The notes: generated by a model not told the origin, from the letters alone. A stretch of DNA of 64,000 nt from Salinimicrobium sediminilitoris (GCF_020866905.1 NZ_JAIVCC010000007.1:28758-92757); one strand, 5' to 3'. Shown: positions 54,630-63,955, counted from the stretch's first letter. Numbers and translations: made by a program.

Positions 54630-54967
54630 TGGTTTTTATTAATGTAAAAACTACTGGCTACAGTAGTAGGTAATTAAAAATAAGGATTTTATAACAAACC
54701 GGCAATCTACCTGGCTGGATCTTATTTTTTATTGCAATTCTGTTAAACCATTGTTCACTATTCCCAGATTTATGTAGAAAAATTCCACAACTTTTTCTGC
54801 TGCACCACAACTTCCCTCCCGCCACTTTTGATAAACCTCCTGATTTCCAGGGTTGGCTATTTGAGGTATACAATTTGGTATAAACCATATGGATCTTAAC
54901 CGGGGCTGTTCAAAGTTTCTTATCGCGAACTGAAGCTCAGGTCCACCTAAAAAGATTAAAACAGACT
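54630..54967. other. Divergent intergenic region
   Basis: It contains the 7-bp-arm hairpin ACTACTG-GCTA-CAGTAGT at 54650-54667 next to the lipoprotein start, a candidate regulatory site. Otherwise no gene is seen. Confidence 0.5.
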
Positions 54968-56431
54968 ATGATAACAAAAGCATTTAAATTACCCCCTTCG
55001 GCTTCGACTGAAAAATTTAAAATAGAAAATAAAACAAAACAACAGGATAGCATAACAGAGGAAACGGGAAACGAGGTTTCAGCAAACTACAAGAAAGCAT
55101 CTTTCACTAAAAGGCACCTTTTTACTCTTGCGGGCACATTTTTGCTCCTGCTGGGTGGAGCTCTTTCCGTTTACCTGTTGCAACCTCAGTTTGAGGAAAT
55201 GAATATGAGCAGAATGGATACCGTGGGAGGTATGATCCTGTTATTCCTAACCAGCTTCCTGTTAATATTTCGACTAAGTTTTCTGGCATACATTTCCAGG
55301 CTGTTCTTTCGTTATAAGCCGGTCGATTCGGTTCAAAATGAGGAATTGCCATCCTGTACCGTTATCGTACCCGCATATAATGAAGGCAGACAGGTTTATG
55401 ATACTTTAATAAGCCTCACTAACAGCCTTTATCCCGAGGAAAAGCTTCAGGTAATAGCAATTGATGATGGAAGTAAAGATGACACATGGGATTGGATGAA
55501 AAAAGCTAAAGAGAAACTGGGAGACCGTGTTTCGATTTTTCAACAACCACATAACCAGGGAAAAAGGCATGCGCTTTATCGTGGCTTCAACATGGGTACA
55601 GGGGAAGTTTTTGTAACAGTGGACAGCGATTCTATTGTGGAAAAAGATACATTGCGCAATCTTGTTTCTCCCTTTGTAGTCAATAAAGACTGTGGCGCAG
55701 TGGCAGGAAATGTTCGGGTTTTGAATAATGAAAAAGCGATCATCCCCCGTATGCTGAATGTGAGTTTTGTATTCAGTTTTGAGTTTATACGATCTGCTCA
55801 AAGTGTGTTGGGTTCTGTACTATGTACTCCCGGTGCCTTGGCGGCTTATCGAAGTAAGGCCGTTATGACCTGCCTGCCAGAATGGATCAACCAAACCTTT
55901 ATGGGACAACCGTCGGATATTGGTGAAGATCGCGCCATGACCAATATGATCCTGAAACAGGGTTACCACGTTCTTTTCCAGCGTAATGCCTACGTACTTA
56001 CTAATATTCCTGAAAAATTCAGCAGTTTGCACAAGATGTTCACCCGATGGGAAAGAAGTAATGTGCGGGAAAATCTCATGATGTCAAAGTTCGCTTTTAA
56101 ACCCTTTAGAGCTGGCTCAAGATCGGGCACCCGTCTTTTGCTACTAAACCAATGGATGCATATGTTAACCGCATATCCCCTGGTCTTCATCATGCTCGTA
56201 TTACTGGTCTTATATCCTGTGATGTTTATTAGCTCTACCCTTTTAAGTATTTTGATATTCTCAAGTCTGCCTGCGTTCTTTTACGCTAAGAAGTATAATA
56301 TAGCTGAAGCTTTTTGGGCTTATTCATACAGCATATTTTATACTTTCGGCCTGTTCTGGATCACCCCTTACGCTATGGCCACAGCAAGTAGAAGAGGTTG
56401 GTTGACCCGGGAATTACCTGTAAAAAAATAA
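54968..56431 (+). CDS. Processive GT2 glycosyltransferase, membrane-bound
   Basis: A 487-aa hyaluronan/cellulose synthase-like enzyme. Two N-terminal helices (about 50-70 and 86-113) precede the catalytic domain. Asp166/Asp167 (AIDDGSKDD), the DxD-type VDSDS (Asp219, Asp221), IGEDRAMTN and RWERS (the QxxRW counterpart) are all present. Three or four C-terminal helices form the export channel. The product is probably a surface polysaccharide. An acidic, Gln/Thr-rich N-terminal extension (about 40 residues) is unusual. A strong terminator follows. Confidence 0.92.
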   Translation: MITKAFKLPPSASTEKFKIENKTKQQDSITEETGNEVSANYKKASFTKRHLFTLAGTFLLLLGGALSVYLLQPQFEEMNMSRMDTVGGMILLFLTSFLLIFRLSFLAYISRLFFRYKPVDSVQNEELPSCTVIVPAYNEGRQVYDTLISLTNSLYPEEKLQVIAIDDGSKDDTWDWMKKAKEKLGDRVSIFQQPHNQGKRHALYRGFNMGTGEVFVTVDSDSIVEKDTLRNLVSPFVVNKDCGAVAGNVRVLNNEKAIIPRMLNVSFVFSFEFIRSAQSVLGSVLCTPGALAAYRSKAVMTCLPEWINQTFMGQPSDIGEDRAMTNMILKQGYHVLFQRNAYVLTNIPEKFSSLHKMFTRWERSNVRENLMMSKFAFKPFRAGSRSGTRLLLLNQWMHMLTAYPLVFIMLVLLVLYPVMFISSTLLSILIFSSLPAFFYAKKYNIAEAFWAYSYSIFYTFGLFWITPYAMATASRRGWLTRELPVKK

Positions 56432-56469
56432 GCAGAAAATCTATCCTTTTTGGATGCCTTCTGAAATAG

Positions 56470-56504
56470 AAAGTTACCGGGGCAGTTCGGTAACTTTTTT
56501 TTTT
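56470..56504 (+). terminator. Rho-independent terminator after the glycosyltransferase
   Basis: AAAGTTACCG / CGGTAACTTT stem with an 8-base loop and a T-run. Confidence 0.9.
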
Positions 56505-56616
56505 GCAGTAGTGCATAGCTACAAATTCAGCACAGTTCTTCTTAAGTTTCTTAATGAGTGAAGAACAGGAGAATTAAACTGAAGTTGTTGTTACAATTAT
56601 GGTTAAAAATTTCTGG

Positions 56617-58092
56617 TTAACTAAATAATGACAGCGTTTGGTGTGAAGCCATTACCATGGCATTCTTATTAGCCCTTGCTGCCGGGCGAACCATCTTAGC
56701 CTCTTCTGAATTTTCAAAAAAGATCACTTTGGGTGCTCCTTGTTTCCGCAGGTAATTACTTAAGATCTTATAAGTGTGGTAAGTGGCCGTCTGCGGCTTT
56801 AAAAAAGGTTCGTAATCTTCAGGGCTACTCACCTGGACTTCCTTATCAATAAAGCCGAAGCCACGGTATTTCCCATCCTGGACCAGGACAAAAGCCTCTT
56901 CTTCAAAGTGCCTGCCTTTCTCCCTAATAACAAAAGTTGAAGATTCTTCGGAAAGAGATAAACTGGCTGCCACCACTTTTTCATTATAATTTTCAGCATT
57001 TTCTGTTCCGGAACAAATGCCTTCACAACTAATAATTTCATAATGTGAACATTCCTCCACATTGCTCTGCAAACTGCAATATTTTGGGCACAGCTTGTAT
57101 TCCCGACATAAGTACTCCAGTTTTTCCTGTGCCAAAGCCCGGCTGTAAAAGGTACTCACAGATTCTCTAAGCTTATTGGTCCTTTCCAGTGCCAGTTGCA
57201 GGATGCCACGTTGATTGGTGTAACTAATGATCTGGTACACCGGCCCCGGCCGTTTCTGGGCTCTGTTGAATTTCGGATAATATTTCCTTATACATTCTGC
57301 TTCGAGAAGAAGCGCTACAAGTTCACTGCCCGTAGTTTCATGATCTATGTGGAAAGTCTCCTGCCCCAGCTCATATTCTTTGCTCATACGATCGTAAAAA
57401 TGAGAAACTACCCGCTTCTTAATATCAATGGCTTTCCCCGCATATATAACTTTATGCTGCCTGTCCTTGAACAGGTAAATACCTGGACTTTCCGGAAGAC
57501 TATGAACCTGTTCGGCATCAATATGTGGCGGTAAGGTGGCTTGTCTGGACCTGGCATGCAGGAAAGAATTGATCACCCTGTAATCATCATCCAGGGACAA
57601 CAAGCGTTGAAAAAGGATCACAGTTGCATCTGTATCCCCTTCGGCGCGGTGCCGGTTATTAAGAGGTATATTTATAGAATCACACAACCTTCCCAGGCTG
57701 TATGAAAACAATCCGGGAATAAGTTTTCTTGAAAGACGCACGGTGCAAAGCTTCCTGCGGTTATACTCAAAACCCAGCTCCCTGAATTCATTCCGCAGTA
57801 CATTGTAATCGAAATTGACATTATGAGCTACAAAAATTGCATCTCTGGTAAGCTCTTCCACCTTTTTTGCTACTTCATAAAACTTTGGAGCATCGGCAAC
57901 CATGGAATTATCGATCCCTGTTAACCCGGTGATCTGCCGCGGAATTTCCTTTTCGGGATTTATAAGACTTGTGAATTTATCTACGACTTTTTCGCCGCGC
58001 AATAAGACGATACAAATCTCGGTAAGACGATTACCGTTTATTCCTCCCCCTGTGGTCTCTACATCAATAACCGCAAATAACTGATCTTTCAT
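56617..58092 (-). CDS. DEDDh exonuclease fused to a GIY-YIG nuclease
   Basis: A 491-residue protein. The N-terminal 165 residues are a DnaQ-like 3'-5' exonuclease: Asp10/Glu12 (VIDVETTG), a central HNVNFDYN, and HRAEGDTDA with the last His and Asp. The GIY-YIG domain near 195-290 has PGIYLF and VIYAGKA, as in the N-terminal half of UvrC/Cho. A cysteine-containing C-terminal region (CPKYCSLQ, CEGICSG) follows. This fusion is common in Bacteroidota and probably acts in repair or recombination. Confidence 0.92.
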   Translation of the reverse strand: MKDQLFAVIDVETTGGGINGNRLTEICIVLLRGEKVVDKFTSLINPEKEIPRQITGLTGIDNSMVADAPKFYEVAKKVEELTRDAIFVAHNVNFDYNVLRNEFRELGFEYNRRKLCTVRLSRKLIPGLFSYSLGRLCDSINIPLNNRHRAEGDTDATVILFQRLLSLDDDYRVINSFLHARSRQATLPPHIDAEQVHSLPESPGIYLFKDRQHKVIYAGKAIDIKKRVVSHFYDRMSKEYELGQETFHIDHETTGSELVALLLEAECIRKYYPKFNRAQKRPGPVYQIISYTNQRGILQLALERTNKLRESVSTFYSRALAQEKLEYLCREYKLCPKYCSLQSNVEECSHYEIISCEGICSGTENAENYNEKVVAASLSLSEESSTFVIREKGRHFEEEAFVLVQDGKYRGFGFIDKEVQVSSPEDYEPFLKPQTATYHTYKILSNYLRKQGAPKVIFFENSEEAKMVRPAARANKNAMVMASHQTLSLFS

Positions 58093-58261
58093 GAAAGGTT
58101 TTCAAAAAGGTAAAAGTAAGAATAATTTTTAAGAAGTAGGAAAAAATCCACAACATTGGATAATTTCCTACTATTAATAAAGAAGTCAAAAAAGAAAGGG
58201 GGGTATTTTATAGCCTGAGCAGGATCCTTAAAGCTTGATCGAGTAAAAATGAAGACAAAAA

Positions 58262-58290
58262 AAACACCTCCTTAAGAAAAGAAGGTGTTT
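58262..58290 (-). terminator. Terminator for the DUF4494 gene
   Basis: AAACACCTCCTT / AGAAGGTGTTT hairpin. On the minus strand it is followed by a T-run. Confidence 0.8.
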
Positions 58291-58312
58291 CAAAAATTTT
58301 AATTTTTTGGGA

Positions 58313-58831
58313 TTAGACAGCTTCTGTCGTTTCTGTTTTTTCCTCTTCTGATTTTTCAGAATTATCCACAACATTGAATTTCTCCAGTTGCTCTTCTTCT
58401 CCGGTAAAATATGGGAACACATCTAAAATTGGAGATTCGGTTATTGAAGGAATAGTGTAATCCCCCATAGTATCTGCCATTACTTTTGTAGTGTTCTCAA
58501 AAGCCTCTTTTATGTCATTGGCCTGCACCAGTAAGTAAATATTGGTTTTTCTTTCTTTCCCGCTCTCCTCATCAAGTGCTACCAGGGAAACCTTTGACTT
58601 GAACCAGCGATCGGAATTTTCAAAAGGATGAACTTCCGAAAAATTTGCCACCTTTAAATTCGTGATCCGGAATTCTTCACTGGTATACGCCTTCATTTCC
58701 TCAGTGATTCGTGATTCTGCTTCGGTATACGACACCGCATCCAGTAAATAAGTGTCTGTGCTAACTTTCTGTTCTCCCGTTTCGTGTGTTTTTCTGTATT
58801 TCACCTTACATTCATACCAGGTTACGCTCAT
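58313..58831 (-). CDS. DUF4494-family protein
   Basis: A 172-aa protein. MSVTWYECKVKYRKTHETGEQ is the hallmark start of DUF4494, and the middle (TYLLDAVSYTEAESRITEEM) matches too. The C-terminal 25 residues are acidic and disordered. The family is confined mostly to Bacteroidota and has no known function. A copy of the CAAAAATATCATTTTAG element lies 18 bases upstream. Confidence 0.88.
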   Translation of the reverse strand: MSVTWYECKVKYRKTHETGEQKVSTDTYLLDAVSYTEAESRITEEMKAYTSEEFRITNLKVANFSEVHPFENSDRWFKSKVSLVALDEESGKERKTNIYLLVQANDIKEAFENTTKVMADTMGDYTIPSITESPILDVFPYFTGEEEQLEKFNVVDNSEKSEEEKTETTEAV

Positions 58832-58997
58832 ATCTCAGTCTTTTTAGGGAGCCAAAAATATCATTTTAGAAAGGTCATAGAGAAGAAATTTTGAATTAGA
58901 TATCCACAATTTTCTCTGTACCCTTGAACCGGATTGGGAATCAGGTAATTGTAAAAATCAGATGATTTATTCTGAAAAATCCATTTCAAAAAATAAA

Positions 58998-59087
58998 TGA
59001 GGCTGTCTTAAAAGCCTTCAATTCGTCCACCTGAAGATTCTGATATAAATTCAGAAAGACGTTATAACAGCTCTTTAGACAGCCTCA
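58998..59087. repeat. MITE-like 90-bp inverted-repeat element, probably terminating tonB
   Basis: Terminal inverted repeats TGAGGCTGTCTTAAAAG / CTCTTTAGACAGCCTCA flank a short AT-rich centre. A smaller hairpin with the same AGGCTGTC sequence serves as terminator at 63929-63955. Such GAGGCTGTC ends occur at IS-derived elements in Flavobacteria. Confidence 0.6.
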
Positions 59088-59110
59088 CGCTATCAATTGT
59101 ATGGACAATT

Positions 59111-59854
59111 TTAGATTCGATCCCTTATCTCGTACATGATTGGCAGGGAATACTCAACTGCAACAGGTTTGTCCCTTTGCCTGCCGGGAATCATTTTAGG
59201 TAAGAGATTAACTACCCGCATTGCTTCCTCTTCAAGTCTCTTATTAGGTCCTCTTGCTCGTATATCGGCAACATCACCATGTTCATTGATCTTGAAGACC
59301 ACATAGATCCTGTTCATCCCGGTGAGCCCCAGTTCTTCACTAATTCTAACGTCAAAATGCTTTTTTACATGGTCATCAATTTTCTGAGACATGCATTTCT
59401 TTTGATCGGCTTTGTTCTTAATATTTTCACACCCGGGAAAGGTGGGAATTTGTTGAACTACCATAAAAGGAACTTTTTCAATTTCCTCCTCCTCCTCTTC
59501 ATAGGCAATTTCTTCTACCTCAACTATTTTCTCAATTTTATCATCCTGACTACTTTCAGTGGACCGGATTTTAGTTTCCTCAACTTCTATTTGGTCTTCC
59601 ACGACCTCAATAACTTCGGGCATTGGAGGTGGTGGAGGCGGCGGAGGCGGTGGAGGTGTATTTAGTTGTGTGATGGGAATGTCTTCCTGCTCAAAATCTG
59701 ATACCTGCACCTCTTGATGATCCATTTCCTCATTCCCGTAAAATTTCCATTCCAGGCCAAAGTAGGTAAGACCAAGCATTACCACCAGGCCCACCTGGAA
59801 AAAGATCATACTATTTCTACCCAGATCTGCCTTCGGATTTTTTTTGACTTGCAT
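59111..59854 (-). CDS. TonB-family energy transducer
   Basis: A 247-aa TonB homologue. Membrane anchor is at about 14-34. The periplasmic linker has an 11-proline run (around 66-77) and an acidic repeat EEEEEE-type stretch. The C-terminal TonB domain (about 160-247) has GMNRIYVVFKINEHGDV and EEAMRVVNLLPKMIPGRQ with the final YSLPIMYEI. It transmits proton-motive force to outer-membrane receptors, probably SusC/TonB-dependent transporters. Confidence 0.93.
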   Translation of the reverse strand: MQVKKNPKADLGRNSMIFFQVGLVVMLGLTYFGLEWKFYGNEEMDHQEVQVSDFEQEDIPITQLNTPPPPPPPPPPPMPEVIEVVEDQIEVEETKIRSTESSQDDKIEKIVEVEEIAYEEEEEEIEKVPFMVVQQIPTFPGCENIKNKADQKKCMSQKIDDHVKKHFDVRISEELGLTGMNRIYVVFKINEHGDVADIRARGPNKRLEEEAMRVVNLLPKMIPGRQRDKPVAVEYSLPIMYEIRDRI

Positions 59855-60209
59855 AACAGTAGATTAAGAAATTAGTAACTACACCATTATATTGGGAGGG
59901 TCTCTCCTCAAAAAGTCTATTTGTAAGCTCTCTTAATCCATCGATATTTCCAAGCCCGGGATAGCTTTTGATCCCGCTTCATACAAAAGAGAGAAGCGTT
60001 GGTTCTTCCTGATCTTTCTCAAAAATCCTTTATTAACCAGCACATTAAAGGTAGAAACTACTTATGATCCAAAGAATGATATTTGTCATATCCCTCCATT
60101 AACATGAGGCAGCAGAAATAAATTGTGGACAAAAAAAAGGACCCGGAGAGAGCCGGGTCCTTTTAATAACTGGAGTATTTTCTTCTTCTTTTTTGTTCCT
60201 CTGTTCGCT
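59855..60209. other. Intergenic region
   Basis: No gene was recognised. It contains the terminator of the CDGSH gene at its right end and the AT-rich promoter region of tonB at its left end. Confidence 0.5.
60135..60164 (-). terminator. Rho-independent terminator of the CDGSH gene
   Basis: AAAAGGACCCGG / CCGGGTCCTTTT, a 12-bp perfect stem with a 6-base loop. Confidence 0.9.
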
Positions 60210-60431
60210 TTATGGCTTTGGCGGAAGATCAAAAGCTTCGGCCTCGTGTTCGAAATGTCCACGATGGGAACCATCACAAAATGGCTTATTTGCCGATTTT
60301 CCGCAGCGACAAAGACTCACTTTGTCCCTGCCACCCAAATCATAGGTATTGCCGTTCTTATCTACAATTTGAAAGTCTCCATCAATGATAAGAGAGCCAT
60401 TGTTATTTACTGTTATTTTCGTCTTTGCCAT
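60210..60431 (-). CDS. CDGSH iron-sulfur protein
   Basis: A 73-aa protein with one CDGSH domain: Cys41, Cys43, Cys52 and His56 (CRCGKSANKPFCDGSH), the complete 3Cys-1His [2Fe-2S] ligand set. The N-terminal 38 residues are a beta strand pair. It has no membrane anchor and so is cytoplasmic, likely a small redox or Fe-S-sensing protein. A strong terminator follows on the minus strand. Confidence 0.92.
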   Translation of the reverse strand: MAKTKITVNNNGSLIIDGDFQIVDKNGNTYDLGGRDKVSLCRCGKSANKPFCDGSHRGHFEHEAEAFDLPPKP

Positions 60432-60664
60432 AATTGATTGTTTTAAATGCTAATATAGTTTCGTTTTCTAATGATAACAACAACAAAGAACACAAACTAT
60501 GAATATCTTTATAACTCATCTTCTACAGGACTACCAGAAAAGAGAAAATATTAGAGTATTTTCTTCCAGTAGAAGGTTTGGTTTCAATAGAACCATGGGA
60601 ATTTCAAGAAAGAATTTTCCAAGGTTCTGGTAATAAATTTTGGCATCTATCTTCTGAATAATAA

Positions 60665-60748
60665 ATTATCGGATTAAATACCGATAATTTGCATTATCGG
60701 GTTATAATGCGATATTTGGATATATCGGCTTAATGTGCGATATTTCCA
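60665..60748 (+). promoter_or_regulatory. Multi-site operator of the SatD-like operon
   Basis: Three ATTATCGG/CCGATAAT half sites at 60665, 60681 and 60693 form two overlapping palindromes (the second is CCGATAATTTGCATTATCGG). A second group has CGATATTTGGATATATCG at 60710-60728, and AATGTGCGATATTT at 60732-60745 repeats AATGCGATATTT at 60705. GATATTTG at 60711-60718 is a near-match to the -7 promoter box. The operator extends to the start codon I choose. Confidence 0.65.
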
Positions 60749-60750
60749 AC

Positions 60751-61350
60751 ATGATAGCAGTTATTACAGGAGATATAATTAATTCCAGGACAGAACCAGC
60801 CGGGCAATGGCTGCCTGTGCTCAAAAATACGCTTGAACAGTATGGGGAAAATCCCGTGAACTGGGAAATTACGCGGGGGGATAGTTTTCAGCTTTTGCTT
60901 TCTCCAAAAATGGCATTTTATGCTGCTCTTCAAGTAAAAGCCGAAATCAAACAACTTCGGGATCTTGATGTAAGAATGGCAATAGGAATTGGGGAACAGG
61001 ACCACAAGGCAGAAAAAGTAAGTGAATCTAACGGTTTAGCATTTGTGCGTTCAGGGGAATGTTTTGAAAATCTCAAGAAACAAAATTTAGGAATTATCAC
61101 CGGAGATCCGCAAAAAGATGAAGTTTTAAACCTGCTCTTTAATTTAGCCTTGCTTACCATGAATAATTGGAGTTCAACCGTAGCCGGGACTATAAGTGTT
61201 TTTCTGCAAAATCCTGAAAAAAGTCAGACGCAGCTGGCAAAACAGTTGAACAAATCCCAAAGCAGTTTAAGTGAAGCCTTAAAAAGAGGTGGTTTTGATG
61301 AGATAATGCAACTTGAAGCTTTCTACCGCAACCAAATACATAACTTATGA
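60751..61350 (+). CDS. SatD-like protein with C-terminal helix-turn-helix
   Basis: I choose Met7 of the longer frame, since SatD proteins begin MIAVITGDIINS and the preceding bases belong to the operator. The protein (199 aa) has a SatD-like N-terminal domain (TGDIINSRTEP, EITRGDSFQLLL, VRMAIGIGEQDH), related to nucleotidyl cyclase folds. The last 55 residues have the helix-turn-helix TQLAKQLNKSQSSLSEALKR, so it could bind the operator upstream. Its stop overlaps the next start as ATGA. Confidence 0.87.
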   Translation: MIAVITGDIINSRTEPAGQWLPVLKNTLEQYGENPVNWEITRGDSFQLLLSPKMAFYAALQVKAEIKQLRDLDVRMAIGIGEQDHKAEKVSESNGLAFVRSGECFENLKKQNLGIITGDPQKDEVLNLLFNLALLTMNNWSSTVAGTISVFLQNPEKSQTQLAKQLNKSQSSLSEALKRGGFDEIMQLEAFYRNQIHNL

Positions 61351-62063
61351 CAGCACTTGCCCTTAAATTGTTGCTGGCCCACATGTTAGGAGATTTCCTG
61401 TTGCAACCAGATGGATGGGTGGCCCAGAAAAGGCAAAAAAAATATCGATCTCCCCTGCTCTACCTGCACATCACTGTTCATGCTGTTGCAATGTTATTAT
61501 TGCTGAATTTTAATCTAAGCTTCTGGATAGGAATAGTGGTTATATTAGTAACACATTATTTAATAGACCTCTTAAAATTAACGCTTGAAACCGATGCTAA
61601 CAGAGGTAGATTATTTGTTATAGATCAATTAGCACATCTACTGGTCATCACTGGGGTAGTCTATAGTTATTATCCATTCCAAATTGAATGGACAGGATTT
61701 TTTGACTCTGCTGTTGTGCTTTTCATCATTTGCCTCGTGTTTTTAGGACCGGTTTCAGCAATTATTATGAGACTATTAATGAACCGCTGGGAATTACCCG
61801 AAGACAGCGAAGAAGATTCGTTACCCCAGGCAGGAAAATACATTGGAATGCTCGAGCGATTCCTGGTGTTTGGTTTCATTGTGCTCCAGCAATGGCAAGC
61901 CATAGGGTGGCTCATAGCTGCAAAATCGATTTTGAGGTTTAGTGATCTCTCCCGGGCGAAAGACAGGAAACTCACCGAATACGTCCTGATAGGCACGCTC
62001 CTTAGCTTCGTAATGGCAATTATTACCGGATTGGTATATCTCTACATCAAGCAGGAAATTTAA
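61347..62063 (+). CDS. DUF3307 membrane protein paired with the SatD-like regulator
   Basis: A 238-aa membrane protein with seven predicted helices. The N-terminus LLLAHMLGDFLLQPDGWVAQKRQ is the DUF3307 signature, followed by the pair HITVHAVAMLL and VTHYLIDLLKLTLE. It overlaps the upstream gene by 4 bases. The pair is recurrent in Bacteroidota, where the membrane protein is the probable target of the SatD-like regulator. Confidence 0.9.
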   Translation: MTALALKLLLAHMLGDFLLQPDGWVAQKRQKKYRSPLLYLHITVHAVAMLLLLNFNLSFWIGIVVILVTHYLIDLLKLTLETDANRGRLFVIDQLAHLLVITGVVYSYYPFQIEWTGFFDSAVVLFIICLVFLGPVSAIIMRLLMNRWELPEDSEEDSLPQAGKYIGMLERFLVFGFIVLQQWQAIGWLIAAKSILRFSDLSRAKDRKLTEYVLIGTLLSFVMAIITGLVYLYIKQEI

Positions 62064-62087
62064 AGAAAAATCCCTATTTTAGAAGGG

Positions 62088-62261
62088 ATGAAATTTTTGA
62101 TGTCAAATACTGCCCTGGGCTACGCATTAATAATGGGTGCCGTACTCATAGCCGTGATTATCTACACGATTATTAAACTTAAAAAACAGGCAGGAGAAGC
62201 CGAAAGGAAGGAAAAAGAGAAGAAAGACCATCATCATTAGCAATTAACAAAATTGGCTAAA
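62088..62261 (+). CDS. Small membrane protein, 57 aa, third gene of the SatD operon
   Basis: It starts MKFLMSNTALGYALI after AGAAGGG, 24 bases after the DUF3307 stop. One membrane helix (about 8-30) precedes a charged tail KKQAGEAERKEKEKE. The -1 frame would end in DHHH, so a sequencing indel could have altered the C-terminus. Confidence 0.65.
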
Positions 62262-62413
62262 AATCATCTCTCACTTCCCAATCACAACCTATATTAAAAT
62301 TCCCAATTAACTAATAACCTGCTGATTATGGCACAGTTGCTGCAGATACATAACTGAAAAAATTACGGAAAAACCTTATAGACACTTCCTTTCCGGCTTA
62401 AAAAAATCTGCTT

Positions 62414-63904
62414 ATGAAAATGAAGAACTTCCCCCTGATATTAGTTTTATTCACTTTTATTTTTACTTCCTGCTCTAAAGACGACGAGGCTTTGGAAGAG
62501 AATAACAGCACTAATAATCCGGAGGAAACTACCCAGGAAAGTGAGCTTGAGATCGAAGAGTTTATTTATGCAGGAATGAACGAAATCTACCTGTATAAAG
62601 CCGATGTTCCTGTTCTTGCCGATACTTATTTTGATACAGAGGACGATAAACTGGATTATCTGGCAGGGTTTAGTTCACCTGAATCACTTTTCAAGAACCT
62701 TAAATCTTCCAGCGATCGCTTCAGTTTTATAACAGATGATTACGAAGCCCTGGAAGAAAGTTTTAACGGCGTGAGCAGTAGTACTGCAGGAATGAATTTT
62801 GGCCTTGGTCAAATTAGCGGTACCAATAATTTATTTGGCTTCCTGCAATACGTCATTCCCAATACACCTGCAGCCGATGCCGGCCTTACCCGCGGAACTG
62901 TTTTTACAGAAATCAACGGACAAAAGATCACTCTTAATAACCTCGAGTCGCTGCTGGATTCCGATTCTTTTACAATTAATATCGGAAAAGTTGAAGGTGG
63001 CACTATTGTGCTTACAGACGAGACCGTTACTCTAAACTACGCGTCCTATACTGCAAATCCTGTCCATTTGGTAAAAACCTTTGATGTAGATGGAACCAGA
63101 GTAGGTTACCTCATGTATAACAGCTTTATAGGAAATTTTGATGATGAACTTAATCAGGCATTTGGAGAACTTAAGTCTGAAGGAGTTGAGGAGCTCGTTC
63201 TGGATCTTAGATATAATGGAGGTGGAGATGTAGATTCGGCCGTAGATCTTGCGAGTATGATCACGGGTCAATTCGAAGGAGAAGTTTTTATGCAGGAAAT
63301 GTGGAATGAAACTTATCAGGCCTACTTTGAAGAGAATGCACCTGAACGATTATTAAATTTATTTGACAGTAAAATTAGAACAGGAGAGAGCATCAACAGC
63401 CTTAATCTTTCGAAAGTTTATGTGTTGTCCACTGCAAGTACCGCTTCGGCCAGTGAACTTATCATTAATGGTCTTGAACCGTACATTAATGTAATACAGA
63501 TAGGCGAAACTACCACGGGTAAATTCCAGGCTTCAGTAACTTTATATGACAGCGAAGATTTTTCCAAAGATTCCGATATTAATAAGGACCATACCTATGC
63601 CCTACAACCTCTTGTTCTGAAGTCGGCTAATGCCAACGGAAAATCCGACTATTTCAACGGACTGGATCCTGATGTTGAACTGGTAGAAAACATTAACAAC
63701 CTAGGTGTTTTAGGAGATCTTAATGAGCCTTTTTTACAGGCAGCCGTCAATCATATCAAAGGGATTCCCCAAATTGGGGCGGATGCAGGGCAACAAAAAA
63801 GACCTGAAAGCAACCTGAAGATCATAGGAGACGGGGAAATGTTTGAACCTACCTACCAACGAATGTATATAAACAGAGTTCCCGAAATTTTTAGAAGAAA
63901 ATAA
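62414..63904 (+). CDS. S41 C-terminal-processing-type peptidase, lipoprotein
   Basis: A 496-residue lipoprotein with lipobox FTSC (Cys20). A PDZ domain lies near 125-200 (AADAGLTRGTVFTEINGQKI). The protease domain has ASTASASE at 341-348 with catalytic Ser345 and Lys370 (TTTGKF), spaced 25 as in Prc. The motif LVLDLRYNGGGDVDSA is typical. It probably processes periplasmic or outer-membrane proteins. The terminator that follows has the same repeat as the element at 58998. Confidence 0.93.
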   Translation: MKMKNFPLILVLFTFIFTSCSKDDEALEENNSTNNPEETTQESELEIEEFIYAGMNEIYLYKADVPVLADTYFDTEDDKLDYLAGFSSPESLFKNLKSSSDRFSFITDDYEALEESFNGVSSSTAGMNFGLGQISGTNNLFGFLQYVIPNTPAADAGLTRGTVFTEINGQKITLNNLESLLDSDSFTINIGKVEGGTIVLTDETVTLNYASYTANPVHLVKTFDVDGTRVGYLMYNSFIGNFDDELNQAFGELKSEGVEELVLDLRYNGGGDVDSAVDLASMITGQFEGEVFMQEMWNETYQAYFEENAPERLLNLFDSKIRTGESINSLNLSKVYVLSTASTASASELIINGLEPYINVIQIGETTTGKFQASVTLYDSEDFSKDSDINKDHTYALQPLVLKSANANGKSDYFNGLDPDVELVENINNLGVLGDLNEPFLQAAVNHIKGIPQIGADAGQQKRPESNLKIIGDGEMFEPTYQRMYINRVPEIFRRK

Positions 63905-63928
63905 TAATGGTCAAATGATTTTTAAAAG

Positions 63929-63955
63929 AGGCTGTCTGAAAAGGCAGCCTTTTTT
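63929..63955 (+). terminator. Terminator after the S41 peptidase
   Basis: AGGCTGTC...GGCAGCCT hairpin followed by eight Ts. It shares AGGCTGTC with the MITE-like element at 58998-59087. Confidence 0.8.
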
